Shown: one piece after another, positions 34,405-47,389 of the stretch | Numbering within the stretch: position 1 is the first letter of the stretch | How the letters are laid out: every line of letters begins with the position of its first letter | NCBI GenBank assembly: GCA_008508345.1 | Contig: QNGE01001259.1 | Location: 85,961 to 149,960, forward strand | Length of the DNA: 64,000 nt | Reading direction: 5' to 3' | Origin: Paragonimus westermani | Lineage: Eukaryota; Platyhelminthes; Trematoda; Plagiorchiida; Troglotrematidae | Notes under the pieces: generated by a model | What the model saw: only the letters and a program-made list of their open reading frames with translations | What the model was told of the DNA's origin: nothing | Database searches by the model: none | Made by a program: the position numbers and the translations under genes

Positions 34405-37400
34405 TGTTCTTCGTTCTGTATGGCATCAATCAGCTTATTGCTTGACTTTGCAAGATTCAATACGAACAGCCAATGGCGGACTGTGATTTCTTCAATAGTG
34501 TTGTACATTCAGAAATTCGGATTCTCGGCTGGTAAATGCGAACTGCGTACTGCAACCAGTGCGAGGTCTTTTCCTTATTACTTGCTGGGGAGGCTTTAAT
34601 TCCAGTGCAACCTCTAGGGTTATTTAAGGTCTTTAATTCTGAGTATTACAACCTACAATAAGTTTGCAGGACAAAAGATGATATTTTCGAAAGTATCAGC
34701 CAGCGACCCAGCTATGGATATTGTTAAGGAGACTACTCATTTATTAACCGGGAAACGTTGAAACTAAGACACCGAAATACGTTAACCGACAAAACAGTAA
34801 ATCGGGCTAGCCCACTGCCTGATTCACTCATCCGACAGAATTCATGCCATTAAGAGTGAGAGAAGTTAGCAAAACAAAGAGAAATATACCAGAAAACTGA
34901 TAAAATGCATCACATTGGACCATTTCAGTATGGTTAAGTTACATAACAGTGCGATTTAAGAGGGAGTAACGATTGAGTTACACCTGAGTTAGTTTTTCGA
35001 AAGACACGTTGGTACAATCAAGGGACGCAGAAAAACATCAACAATGGTAACAACAAGAAGCGACAGAAAAGCAACACTTGGGCTAAGCATCCAAGGTCTA
35101 GTTGTTCAAGGCATACTCATTTGCATAATTTTAATGAATGGAGAAAGCAAACATCGTGAGACGGAAAGTACGTTGCTGCCTGCAAATCATACTTAGGGGC
35201 ACCATAAGATCGGTGTGTATGAAGGCGAAACAGGAAAACAGATGTCAATAAAAACATAATCCTGAGAATACAGACGCAACTGACGTAAGAATAAACCTAT
35301 TCTAAGTACAAACATAGAGGAAACCTAGTGGTCAGAATGAACCGGAACAAAACGGAGTTAGAAGTAACAGGCGGATATCAGATGAGAAAAGGAAAAGTAG
35401 ATGAACGAGAAATGTGCGTCCGAAGATCGCACACGTTCTACACACATCACGTACGTCATACAAACAAACATTTGATATCTTTAATCATTTGAAGTCGAGT
35501 TGACATTTTCAAAGAAATAAATAAGCCTTACGTCGACAAATACAAACACTCATGCCAATTTCATACATTAGGTTTTACGTGGTCTGCATGTGCAATGCTT
35601 TCACGACTATACTTCAGAATGGCTGAAATAATCACAAGTCTACCTAGTGATCACAAAAACAAATAATGTGGATACCAAATGAAACCTAATTTATAGTCAC
35701 ATAAGTTAAGTGAAACATAACTGTCTGTCTGTTCAAGTTTCAAAGAGAAGTATTTCCCGACCTTTCGATTGAATGACGAAAGTATAATGCTGATCAAGAG
35801 GAGAGGTAATTAATAAACGGGTTTCAGATTGAAAGAGAGGACATAACAAAATGTTCTTCTTGAACTAAATGCGCCAACTAGCGTTTAACTTACACACAAC
35901 CTCTGAAAAATTCATTTCAACAAAATCATACTATACCCATTTAACACCACTGAGAAGGATAGAAGCCACACAGATAACACATAGTTGTAGGCGATCACTG
36001 CGGTGATCAGTGACGAAAGAACAGTCGTCTGAAACATCTGGGTACAAATCCTATCCGGCCCTCGATTCGAAATTGGAATTTTTTGTCCAACGGTCTGCCA
36101 ATCAAGTGTCTGGCGTACGGTCTAAACGCAACATAGCTTAGGCGGTTGGTAGTATGTATCGATAGAACGAAATATTCACAGAAGTGATATAAAAAAACAA
36201 GTAACGAATACAACTGAATTATGACCATGCACATCACGTCCCGCACCAGGTTTCGTTAAAAACTTGCCGCCCACATTAAGGGACGTTTATGTGGAAGTGG
36301 TCTCAAAAACACACAAATCTGCATGAGTTAGAAATTCCAGACTTGCGTCGCCTCAACAAAATAGAAAATACGATTAGTTTGTTGTTCTATTAATAAGCAC
36401 CGTCGTTAGTAATAGACTAGAGCTGATTGAAATTCACAGCACAACTTTCTACAACGGAAATCCACACCAAGGTTAGGGCAGCGATTAAGAAGCAGCGATA
36501 AGGAGTATAATTTTATTATACTCGGAATTCAAAACTAGCATAGGTTAGCATTTGCAAAAATATATACATGTATGAAATTCGAGTGGTGATTTCAGAAAAT
36601 GTCCGGGCCATGTATGCTGACAGAACCATCTCAGTGTGTTATGTCACAGAGGTAGTACAAGACAGTCTCCATAACACACCGATTCAACGATCCGATCAAT
36701 GCTATAATCAACCGCATTGCAAGACTACGCTGCAAGATTAACAGAGAGCTGTTTGGGATTAGTCACTGCCAACGATACACTGGGGGAATCGAAGAGGTTA
36801 TTAACCTGGATGGATGTATCAGCTTTGATGGATGATCTGGTGACATTACTAACCAAACAGTCAAAGCCCAAGTGGTATTTAGTGAACACCAACACCCATA
36901 ACGTCAGCGTGACACAAACTTTCGATCAATGAACAGAGTACATATTACCTCATGAACCTGGAACCTCGCCCAATTGTGAGGACTATTTTCAAAGGCTGTC
37001 AACTTAGGATCACCAATACGCTCATAGCACCACAACAGCGGTGATACTGCACGCCGTCTTGACCTATGCACACCCAACCTCACTTGAATCCAAATGGTTG
37101 GGAACATTCGATGAGTAGAACATTTTCAACTGGGTCTCAGAATAGAGGTTCGACGGAAGTTGCTTCTAACCACATACAAAAACACGACAAGGAGGGGCGT
37201 CTAAATATAAAGGGACTTGCCTAAAATGTGTTGTTTTTAACCATGCGTCACAAAAAACTGCTTAATGAAAAATCAATGAGGCAAAAGTCCTGGGTATTTT
37301 AAGGGAAAAGTACAGCGTCAATCAGATACCTATTGATCTCTAGCAACCAAAATACTACTCTGCTGATCTGAAGAAAAGGAGGGCGAAGGTTAGTAAGGTT

Positions 37401-39160
37401 GATGAAAATGACACACGAGACAAAAATTCTACGTTGTAGATTGCCGCGTACTAGAGTAGATTCCAATTTCTTCATTTAGGATCAGGAATCAGTAGAGGGA
37501 GAATGCATCAGCTTTGTCTTTAGATAGTGAAGTGCAAAAATTAATCTAAATTTTAATTGCAGATCAACCGTTGTAACCGGATAAACTAGCATGAAAGCCT
37601 ATTTGGAAAACCACCCGAGCAGAACACAAAGAAATCAGTCGAAATGAATCAGCCTCGATCAGAATGCAAGCGAACAGCGCAGTAATTGCACGCTAGAGGA
37701 AAATTGATGCACTGAAGCCGAACTAAAGCAATGTCTGAGACAATAAACACGAAGCAGGAAGCGCTGACTTAAAGCCATGCTGATCGGAAGTGAGGCTCGT
37801 CCGCGAAATGGCCGAAAGAAGACGACAATGAGGGTGGTAGTAGTGATAGCAGTGGTCAGGCTGAGGATTAATGATGCACTGTATCAATCTGGCTGTCTAG
37901 GCTCGACAAACAAAATTGGAATTCAACGAAGTGGAAAAGGATTTGTCGTCCAAGGGATAAAGATGACCAAAGTGGAAGACAGAGAGTAGGGGGGTGGAGT
38001 TTCAGCTCCAGAAAGCGTCTAAGCTGTCACAGACATGACAAAGTCAGACAAGTTACGATATATGACGACCATATGTACCGTTAAAATCTAAAAACGTAAG
38101 GAAAACATAAACTAAAGGGATAAAAGCTGGCCGATTCATCCCATCACAATACAATGTCTTTTCTCAAGGAACAAATTTTGAAAATGGGTTAAAGTACTTC
38201 TTGGTACGCCGAGGATTCTAACCCCATGAAGCAGGTTGACGTGACTGTTAGACACTGAATAAGGCAGTTACTTTGTCAGGGTAGTCAAAAGAAACATGTG
38301 CTCATGCTCAACGTTAGGGACTCATCAAAACTGTTTTTGGAAGCTCAAAATTGTAGTTTGTTTTGAGAGTTGCATTATCATTAAGCAATGACCACATAGT
38401 GATGTAGGCAATAAGGTCATCTGCGTGCTGTTCGGACCGACAAAGCGAACTATTTGCCGCCACACCATTCAGCACTTGATGCCGCACAAAACAGTGGGAT
38501 TGCACACGGGTCAAAATAATGGAACGACACCTAAGAGGTGAACAAGGGCAATTTAAACTCAAGAACTCAACGCTCGCAAAAAAATGTAACCGCTGGTTTA
38601 GCTCGACGTAGGACCAGGTTTAAAAAAATAATGTCAGGAAGAGGATGTTATTTTAGAGTATGCCCCAAAAATAGCTCGAGTGTAGTTTGGCTACTTTTGC
38701 TTTCAACTGAAGGGTCCTCATTTCATGTTGCAACTACGTTATCTAAGTCCAGAGGAAAGGAAATCATCAACAAATTCTCCTACTCAATTTGCAAGGGGTC
38801 ATAGCTGAAGAGCAGTATACATGCCACAGTCATCCCTTGGTAAGCGTCCGCCTGATGAGGTTCAGAAAACAAAAACAGCGCAAGTTTACACGACAACATT
38901 TTGCGGTATCTAATCCGTACAAACAAAAGTAAGCACCCTCTATACAGCAAAGATTAAAGTGTTCACCAATGGATGTAGGAATCAAATCGCATACGACGAA
39001 AAACACACGCATCAGACCGGTCCGAGTTCGCTGCCATGGCAGAGACAGATTGATAACCCATTCACGTCACTTATAGAGAGTGAGGTGTAACCGTTTCATA
39101 AGCAGCGCTGATTGTTGCTGGATGCGTAGACGACCAATAAATCTTCGATAGCGTTAGCAC
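34405..39160. other. Non-coding, nothing recognised
   Basis: No protein family, RNA or repeat was recognised. The minus frame 36904-37107 and plus frame 36717-36932 have no motif I can name. Confidence 0.5.
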
Positions 39161-39394
39161 AGAGCTTTGCAGCAATGGTTTAATAACCAGACCGATTTAC
39201 CGGAAGCACAGATGGACTTCACAATTATGTACTTCAACAGTCTTGGCGTGTTACGTGAAAACCTTTTTATGGAGGTCACAAGCTGCTTACTTCCGATAGC
39301 CTCGATCCGGAATTCTCAGTTCTCAATAACAATTTCAAAAAAGCGGCTACTCCATGTCACTAGCAAGGTACAAAGCAGTGCACCAGGATTTAGA

Positions 39395-39790
39395 GCATTT
39401 CTAAAGTTGCCTTTCAAAGGAAGCGAAATCCGCTCCACATTCAGCAAAAGGCGCTACACTGCATTCGCAATGCAGATAACTTTGACGTTGCTTACATCAC
39501 AACTCGGATTCCAATACCTCATGTTACATATGCACTACCAAATATAACCAATTCAAAATGTAGTTACCAGTTTACATACTAATCTTCGGCCATTCGAATC
39601 GGTTAAACAGGAAGCCAGCTATAACGTCGAATAACCGAGCATATTTCGAAATGAGCTGGACAGCTAACGAATGAGCGTCACGCCACTTATACCGTATACG
39701 CGAAATCGACAACCAGCCACATCGATTGTACACCTTTTGAATGCAAGTTAGAGAGTTAGCTCTACCAAACATTTCGTAAATTCAACCAGC
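39395..39790 (+). mobile_element. Penelope-like element, C-terminal fragment with decayed GIY-YIG domain
   Basis: From about 39395 the reading frame gives LKLPFKGSEIRSTFSKRRY, the LPFKG block that precedes the endonuclease in Penelope-like element proteins. After frameshifts, CSYQFTY and a degenerate RIG.TGSQL replace the YxFxC ... YIGRT motif, then RITEHISKWAGQL matches the RxxEH helix and SHIDCTPFECKL the HxxD ... F block. Stops and shifts are frequent. The RT is not visible upstream. It is the same protein family as the fragment at 58946-59640. Confidence 0.55.
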
Positions 39791-39799
39791 AATAATCGT

Positions 39800-42640
39800 T
39801 TACTATGCTTGACAAAAGCATTAAATATCAAATGACTACATCCCACTCTATCTGCAACAAGAATTGAGTGTTAGCCTGTCTTTGCTGTGGCAGCGGACCC
39901 GGGTTGATTCGATGCGTGCACCTGTGTGGTGTTTTTCTCTATGTACACCCACTGTTGAAGATTTTGGCTTAGGTGACGTTGACTGTAGTATGCAGTTGTA
40001 AGGGTGTAGCGAGAAATTACCGCACACATTATGCAGACCCAAAGACTGCTGAATGCATCTCACAATGGGCTCACCAATCAATCGGATTTCAAATTTCAAC
40101 TTGCTAGAGAGATATCCGAAGAGCGCTCATCAACAGGATTGAGCACATTAGTGGCCTACCGTGGACAATACATATGCAAGCCGATTCAGTCCGATGAGAC
40201 ATTTGTGCTTGTAGGAGTTGAACCCAACTCACACCCAGAAAATATTGCCACTATGGTTCTCAAAGACCTGGTTCGTTAATAAAGATAAGTAATTTAAAAC
40301 ATGTTCTATCACAAAAGAGTTTCTTAGGTAAAAGTGATTCGTTTTGTAAGGGGTACCCGATCGCTGTAAGTACAAATGAACAACGGTGTCATGAAGAGAA
40401 GGTATCTAGCTGGAAAGTGACCAGTAAAGTTGTTCAGGTAGGTTATTTGATATTAGCTTATTGGTTCAAAAGGTGTTTCAGAGACCTGAACGAATCCGGT
40501 TGTTCAGAAAAGCACCAATGTGGAACTCTAATAAAACAAATGCCAGTGAAAACATTTTACGACCGGTATACCAACTGTGCTGCTCCCACCCCCTGGATTC
40601 CACATGAGATGCTGACAGCTAGGCTTACCACTCAAAAGTGTCTACCACTACACACAAGTAGCAGCTGTCGATAAGTCCATTGTGAAAACTGCAGGGAGAA
40701 ATGAGTCCCTCACGATTGTGGGGCATGTCTGTTAAGTCAACTGCGAATGGAATGTACTCGAAAACATATTCATTTTTGAACAAGTGTAAGCATTGTAGAG
40801 CATTTCCAATGAAAACGCAAATTTCATTGGTTTTTAACCGGAATCCACCCGAATGAAATGAACGTAGTCGATTGGTAGGGATGGCCAAACTTGAACTGGC
40901 ATCCATGACTAGTCAAAACACACAAGTACACCAAAGTGGCGCAGTGGAATCAACCGGAATCATGAGAATGTGTGCTTACACTGCTATCGATAAGCTACTT
41001 CTGTATCTTCTAGAAAGTTGATTGTTAAAAACAGCAATGTGAACCGACGACTGAAATGGAATGATCTGAAATAATGCTTCCGTGCAGCATTCAAGTAAGA
41101 TAATATATCTTCCCTACTTGTGTTGTAAGGTGCTTCCACAGATACAAAACTCCGGATACTACTACCAGTGAATGGGACTTGGAAACGATCGATTCAGACT
41201 GACTGACTGGTTCCGAAGCGAACTTCGATGGTTAGCACTTTGGTTGCTAACTAGACCGCTTGGATCATTCAACGCTGGAAACCTTTCTTTGATGTTCAAC
41301 CCGCTGATGCGTACTTAGTTGAGTCACAGGTGGCTCGCGTATGATATTGCCCATGTAGAGGTAGTGTAACGTAAGCAACGACGAGGGTCATAACACCCCA
41401 TTTACTATTACACTCAGATACGTTTCATAAACAGCAGCAGCTATCAATGTACAATCGCCATAGGCAGTCTGGCTTTGACAAATTTGCCAGTGGTCACACT
41501 ATCCGTTACGAACATGAGTCTTGCCAAAACAAAACCATTACCTCTAAAGTAAGTCACCAAGTTTACATCACCAAATGAACTGCTTGACAGTCGGACATAA
41601 AGTCACAGTTGTAACGTATTCCACCAAAAATCCCTTATCAGAATCCGGCCTAGAATAACTTAGAATAACCTACAAGCGCAAACGTGATGTAAGGATTGAG
41701 AAACGGAAGCAGAACATTCGGAGAGGTTAGCCAACAGGATTAATCGTTTGAAACAAAAACCACAGTCGCCCTACTGTAATCGCTGCATGTTTGCTCTATA
41801 TTCGAAACATCAGCTTGATAGTATGGACGAGCGTCAGATTAAGGACAGCAGCCGCTATTGTTGTGCGAGCACTAGTGGATGTGATTGACGTCACCGAGGC
41901 CACAGGCTTTGACATGAGTGGAGCCAGCGAGAACACCTTACGCCCCTACGGCGCACAAGCACATGTAACAGCTGATCCAATGATAATGCCCAAAATGGAT
42001 GCGAGCAACAAACGACCAGCGAGGTAGTTTGAGAAGGAATACTCAAACAGACGTGTACTATGAGTGTAAGCATGTGGTTAGAAACCACGACAGTTAAGGT
42101 ATCTATTGCAGAGGCGAGTGACGAAAAACTGTGCAGATGAGCCGTAACAAAGTTTAAAACTCATATAACGCGGCTGGTGAACCTATTCGCTACAAGCGTG
42201 CGCGGTCAATGTCAGACGAATTACTAATAAACAATTACACCAAACGTTGATTGAAATCAGAGTTGAACGAGGATGTTGCAACATGTTGGCATTTAATTCA
42301 CTCTCATTAGCAGCAAACGCAAAGCATACAAGAAGTACATATCAGATAAACAGAGACAAATGACAACTAGACACGTATATACAACCACACCAAGTATTCA
42401 GCAAACAGGACTATGGAATATATACGTCACTGTACATTATTCGGTAGTCCGGTTCGACTATTGTGAAGAACAGGCACGGATTCAGTCGTAGAGACGTTCT
42501 GGTTGCCTACAGTCTGAAAACCCAGCAAGTCGTTTTTCTTCTGCGAATTTATTTGACATCAGTTTCGTATAAAATTCGCTTGTAGTAAAAACAACTTTTC
42601 GTTCATTTCCACATCGAATATATACATATGTGTCGTTCTC
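39800..42640. other. No firm feature
   Basis: One 83-codon plus frame at 40031-40279 and a minus-strand stretch at about 42030-41810 have somewhat protein-like composition, but neither shows a known motif or a clear pair of splice sites. Confidence 0.4.
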
Positions 42641-42699
42641 ATTTTATTTTACCATGGATTCGGCATAGAAGCCGATGATTGGAGCAGTCACCGTTCCAC

Positions 42700-43440
42700 G
42701 GTACTTGAATGAGGAACCAACTGTGTGGAGTCTTGTAACCAGCCAACACTAAAGATCAGACGAAATGTAGTCAACTTTTGGCCCGGCATCTTAAAGAGGT
42801 CACAATGAAAGTGCGTGACTTCCTCCTTAATCTACCTGAAGATCATAAGTACGAGGCAATGAAGGAAATCAAGTGGTTCACATCGTCTGCAGGTCCCGGT
42901 TAAACCAGCCATTCACAGATCTGCAGTAAGCATTTTTGGCTTTGAATATGACAGCTGCTAGTTCTCCCATTCACGGATTAACTTCTATTCGAAGACTCAT
43001 GGATGCAGCATCCGCTTGCCAACACACAGCACATTCTTATGGCTGGTAAGCCACCGTCCTTGTTGGATGTAGCACATCTCGCTGACAAAATTCAGGATTG
43101 TTTTTGAGCCGATACGTGGCTTCAGCCAATTTTGTGCACACAACGCTAGCCAAGACTTGGACAGCCATTGCCTTGCTAAATGTCAGCAGACACCGTTTCC
43201 GATTGGGTAAAATTACCTTGGATGCGCCAAGTAGGTCAACTTGGCGACCTGTTGTATTCACTAAACAATGGAGCGAGATTTTGTGCAACCGACTCAATAG
43301 GCAGATAATAGTGCGTCACCAATCGTTTCAACCAGCATACTATCCCTCTGGACCTATGACTGATGATTGTGCCACCTGCCTCGCCAACACCTTCACTGGC
43401 AGACGACCGCCTGAGATCGGTAACAAGGATAAACCTGGAA
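42700..43440 (+). mobile_element. Ty3/gypsy relic of a second family (gag and possible protease)
   Basis: Frames at 42790-42870 give KEVTMKVRDFLLNLPEDHKYEAMKEI, resembling the capsid block VRDIIxxPPxxxPYxxLKxxL. At 43000-43095 LANTQHILMAGKPPSLLDVA plus HLADKIQD matches the LPxxVQxILA ... LADKIxE end of gypsy capsids. After an intervening 150 bases shared with another repeat, 43310-43440 holds LMIVPPASPTPSLADDR, weakly like the SVxPP flank of the protease active site. Many stops are present. It differs from the gag at 20408, so it is a separate family. Confidence 0.5.
43100..43250 (-). repeat. Hammerhead-associated repeat, partial inverted copy
   Basis: The minus strand from CAAGTTGACCTACTTGG through a GTGTGCACAAAATTGGCTGAAGC block to CGTATCGG aligns along its length with 52225-52370 (CAAGTTGATCTAATTAGC ... 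TATGCACAAAAATGATTGAAGC ... CCATCGG). The copy stops before the hammerhead-like end. It sits between the gag and protease remnants of the gypsy relic. Confidence 0.6.
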
Positions 43441-43599
43441 AGACTCTGAGGCAAAAGCGGGTTCCATTTCCATAACTTCCACCACTAGCCATACCTCACG
43501 ATCAGCAATCAGGCGACATTTCAGCTTCCGAAATATATCCCCAATGAACGTGTTATACTAACTGCCTAGGGTGACGCTGCTCCGGGCATCTAACAACTC

Positions 43600-44627
43600 C
43601 AGGAATTTCTATGAAATTCAATGTTTCGTCAGCCTACAAACCATTGTGTCGCATGCTACAAAACCTGCCCCATAAACAGTCTGCGAGATATCAGTTCACC
43701 AGTGGTTGCGGCGTTTGGGCTGCGAAATGCTAAGCTTCAACCCTAAAACAGTTCAACAGCCACGTTTTACTGACAAAGCAGCCAGTTGCTCGCTAGCCAG
43801 CTGGCGTTGGCGGTGAGGTAGCTGTCTACCAAACGCGACAACAAGGCAGAACACTATCAAGGAATGATCTGAATCAAGGCGTATGCTGCAATACGAACGA
43901 CAGTCCTGAATGAGGCCCGCAACCTATAACTAAAAGCTGTACTGAGGACGATACATACTCCAGCCTGACCACTGAAAGTGGCCTTGGAATCGCCTGATGT
44001 GTATAACCAATATCGGGTGGACAGTGCGGGTGCTGTTACTTCCATACGTTGACTACTCTCCTGGATTATTGTCTCCGAGATGCGCTAGTCATTGACGCTC
44101 AACGGACCTAAGGTTCATTTGAGAGCACCCTGTTGACCTATCTGTTCCAGAATGTCATCAACGAATACACTCATAACAATTCACATGCTAGGTCTAACCG
44201 GGAGACGAGGAAGGCCTGAGGCTAAATGGTAAGAGACGGGATGCACCGACACAGTGTTACCTTGATTAGCTATATCTGTTGTGGGGTTTGCAAAGTGATT
44301 GCTAGAAATGGATGTCGGGAGGGGAGTGAAACTCAAATTCGATGAGACAGTGGAGGGAGGGAGGGCGGATCAGTAGTAGCATGTTTTCATCTATACACCC
44401 TGCTGTATGCAGCAGACAGAGTGACCCGGTTTATACTGGGAGACGGCCGATGCGGTGTGGAATTACTGGTGTTGTGAGTAGTCATAATTGTGTGTGAGCT
44501 GAGATATTACCAGGATACCCAAACTGGGCAGGAGAGAGATTGAGGTTCTCAGTCAGAGCCTTCGGCTCGAAAGCCAGTGCGACGAGGCAGCGGGTGGGTG
44601 GTAGTGTACAAAAACGAGTATGTCCTC
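43600..44627 (-). mobile_element. RTE-like element 5' fragment with a deletion inside the endonuclease
   Basis: The reverse complement matches 56044-56720 from GGAGGA(A/C)ATACTCG (5' end of the element) through the 5' UTR into the endonuclease start: MEVTAPALSTRYWLYTSGDS and KATFSGQAGV at about 44045-43950. At about 43935 it jumps to sequence matching 57760-58080 (YRxRxxFRTVVR ... CGACAxxxTGxTTTG), so about 470 bases of the EN core including the GN/DxNA block are missing. Homology ends at about 43600. Shared 5' ends of this copy and the one at 56044 define the element's 5' terminus. Confidence 0.75.
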
Positions 44628-45090
44628 CTAGAAGCAAAGTTACCAGAATTTAATAGCACATACAAATCGCTTTTCCAGATGTTTTGATCAACAGAAAAAT
44701 TAATGGAACGCTGGTAACAAGTCAGCCGAAAAGGCGTCATACGAAGTAACCCTTTGTCATACACGTATTACAAAAAGAAGACCAGTCAAACCCTGCTTGA
44801 ACAGACGGAAACACACTACCAATAAAACCAGGAAAAGCTCATCTATCTTCAAGTGCCTTAGAAATGAACAAGCACGGGATTTCGCCAGACAACTTCCTCC
44901 GTAGAAAGAAAAACCATCAAATGCAGTACCACAAACGGTTATGCAGGTTGTTTTGCTTAGCACCAAGGACAAATGGGGAACAGTAAAAAACTTTCTGAGG
45001 TCACATGTCACATCAGGTCCACACATAACTCAGCTAACACTGACACCCGAAGAACACCTCCATATCATGAACTAACGCAACACAGTCTTA

Positions 45091-45270
45091 GTGACGGTCA
45101 ACCAACCAGACCCGTATCCCACTATCTGGTATCATGCTGTTCCCGTATACTACGAAGTGTGGCCTGTCCACCAATACACTTGGCCAATGAGCTCTAATAA
45201 CAGCGAAACTCGTGTTTGGGACTTCCTTAAAAAATTGGCCGGTCGAAAGGCTTATCTGAATGCGAAGGTT
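45091..45270 (+). CDS. Weak candidate exon, Trp/Tyr/Pro-rich
   Basis: After AACACAGTCTTAG (possible acceptor) the plus strand is open through PYPTIWYHAVPVYYEVWP and RVWDFLKKLAGRKAYLNAK, ending at an AAG/GTTAAG donor. The composition is more protein-like than surrounding frames but no family is recognised. It lies 400 bases from an opposite-strand candidate (45645-45826), and both cannot easily be real. Confidence 0.25.
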
Positions 45271-45644
45271 AAGATCAAATGTGGATGGCCCTCAAGTGGA
45301 AATAATCTAAATTCCCAAGACTCAATCTTCACAATTAATTGAATTAACAACGTTTGAATAAAGATTACCGTGTGGATGAACTTCAAGGACTGCCAACACC
45401 GCATGAAGAGGCAACAGATATGGTCAAAATCAGACAACTAAACTAATCATGATAAATAGAAGTCAGCAAAACGTAAACAACCAGACTTCAGATTGAAATA
45501 GCACAAATGATACAATGTTAAGCGCGGATGACGCCACCTCGTTTGGTGATAAATATTTTGCAATGTGAATTACAGGCCAGACAATACGGAATATTCTTAA
45601 AAAGACCGTTATAGTGCACACATTCGTAACACATTATCGCCGAT

Positions 45645-45826
45645 ATGCGGAAGTACTTAGTAAAACTCATCAACCCACCCGTAGTAGGGTCGTCCATTTT
45701 GCAATCAGAGGTGAAGTGGGCTAAGGAAGGAGTGCGATTGTTGAAGATCTCTACGCATTGTAACAAGCGTTGCACATCGGAAGGGCACGTGCCGGACGAA
45801 GAATCAAATTCTTGGGGAGCTCAATG
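45645..45826 (-). CDS. Weak candidate exon, Cys-containing
   Basis: The minus strand has a pyrimidine-rich acceptor (CTTCTTTTTACCATTGAG), then an open segment with CPSDVQRLLQCVEIFNNRTP and SLAHFTSDCKMDDPTTGG, leading to weak donors near 45645. The regular codon pattern and the acceptor are the only support. No domain was recognised. Confidence 0.3.
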
Positions 45827-45850
45827 GTAAAAAGAAGTTAAGGGGTATGG

Positions 45851-45871
45851 ATATAATATATATATATATAT
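45851..45871. repeat. (TA)n microsatellite
   Basis: About ten TA units with one interruption. Confidence 0.8.
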
Positions 45872-45879
45872 GCTAACAT

Positions 45880-47385
45880 ACACGTAGAGAGAGAAGGACG
45901 TACACGTGTGTATAGAATATGGAAGTGTTTAGGTTAAACGACAAAAGTCGGCAAAAAGCACTAACATTGTAGGAGAAGCTAGCAACGAAAACTATTATGG
46001 ACTAAGTGGATAGATAAACTGATAAACAATTCCGGACTCGTGACCTCCAGTCTACAAGTGTTCTGGAGCGGAGGACGTGGTGCTTCATGTTTACCGGGTG
46101 CGCTTTACCAGCTGTTGTGGCAATGCATTTTTCATGTTAGTCACAAATTTCCGTAAAATGTGTGGAGCGAACGCATTCTGTAATGTTTTCTGATTAAGAG
46201 GTCCTCTAGTTATGAGTTAGAACGAAATCAGAAGACGGCCTTCATAAGATGGTAATACCATTTCGAATGTTCTAGTCAGTTGGTATATATGACAGCGGTG
46301 AAAAATATTCGAGCCGATGAGCCTCATAAATCAAGTCCATCCATACACTGGTCAAAACTAGGGCAGACAAAGATCCCAGGTCAAGAACCATCGTACACAG
46401 GAGACTGGGTTGTGGATCATAACAAGCGGCGTCTCGACTAACTTAAGGATGACGGGTTTGTGATGATGCATCAACACATGGAAAGCGTGTGTCGGATCGA
46501 TCACATGACCGGTCAACAGCAAGTGTCTGGTAGCGTCGGGTCACGCCGCAAAAATTCCACGACATATATGGGGACGTATTCGTTCATCCTTGGGAGCAGG
46601 GAGTGATCAGTATTGCCAATCTAAATGTCAACGTAATGTGAGGTAGACAGCTATGGTATCCGCGTCTTAATGTGAGGAAGTGTGAGTGACTTAGTGCGAC
46701 CGAGTAAACCCAATGTAGCTGCATCGTGTGTCAATTGGATGACCTGCGTCAGCTGCGGCGTAATAAACAACAAACTTTATCCTCTGTATGGTATCTTTGG
46801 TACAGATGTTTCTTGTGAGTTCGCCACTTTTGATTTACTGCGAAGGTCTATAAAACCCGAAGGATAATTTCTGGAGACCAAGGTATCACGAACACACTTC
46901 AGCCCTATATCAAATGGATCACGTGTACATATAGTTCGCGCTCTGTGAAACAGACATCGAACCAGTGAGCGTTTGTGTTTAACGGGTGAAAAGCTGTCAA
47001 CTCCAGGTGGGCTTTCGAATTACTGCCCAACATCCTCCTGTCGCTTAATGCTGACAACCAGAAAAATAGGCGTGTCCTTTTTTCAAACACAGATGATCGA
47101 TAGGTTTCAGTGCAGAGAGTTCAGCAAACCCAATGATTTTTCTACTGTCTTTATCTTGAGCGAACATTACTTAATCAACATATCTTCGATAAACCAGAAT
47201 ATTGATGAGTAGTAGAGGATTATGGTTTTCGTATAGATTGAATATCACCCACAACTGATTGCAGCCATCGCATTCCCATAGACTTTCCAGTCGGTCCCTT
47301 TCGAGAAAAAACACTACATTCGAGTTTCGTTCTGGTTAGAGGTCGTCAGTAGCGTTCTGTTAACAGGACAGTTACTGTCTCCTCT
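45880..47385. other. No recognised feature
   Basis: No family motif on either strand. The plus frames at 46682-46867 and 46973-47212 are short and unrecognised. Confidence 0.45.
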
Positions 47386-47389
47386 TGAG

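Noticed and set aside
36904..37107. 67-codon minus frame that looks repeat-like (RSRRRAVSPLLWCYERIGD)
   Set aside because: I could not match it to any other part of the window or name a family. It may be an unlisted repeat but I cannot support it.
40031..40279. 83-codon plus-strand frame with protein-like composition
   Set aside because: No domain, no splice signals, and length within chance expectation for this many frames.
41810..42030. Minus-strand stretch with LAGRLLLASILGIIIGSAVT, like a membrane segment
   Set aside because: An in-frame stop interrupts it, no clear splice pair is present, and the overlapping plus frame is equally open. No family recognised.
46682..47212. Two adjacent plus-strand frames with cysteines (46682-46867, 46973-47212)
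   Set aside because: Short, in-frame stops between them, no acceptor or donor of quality, no recognised domain.
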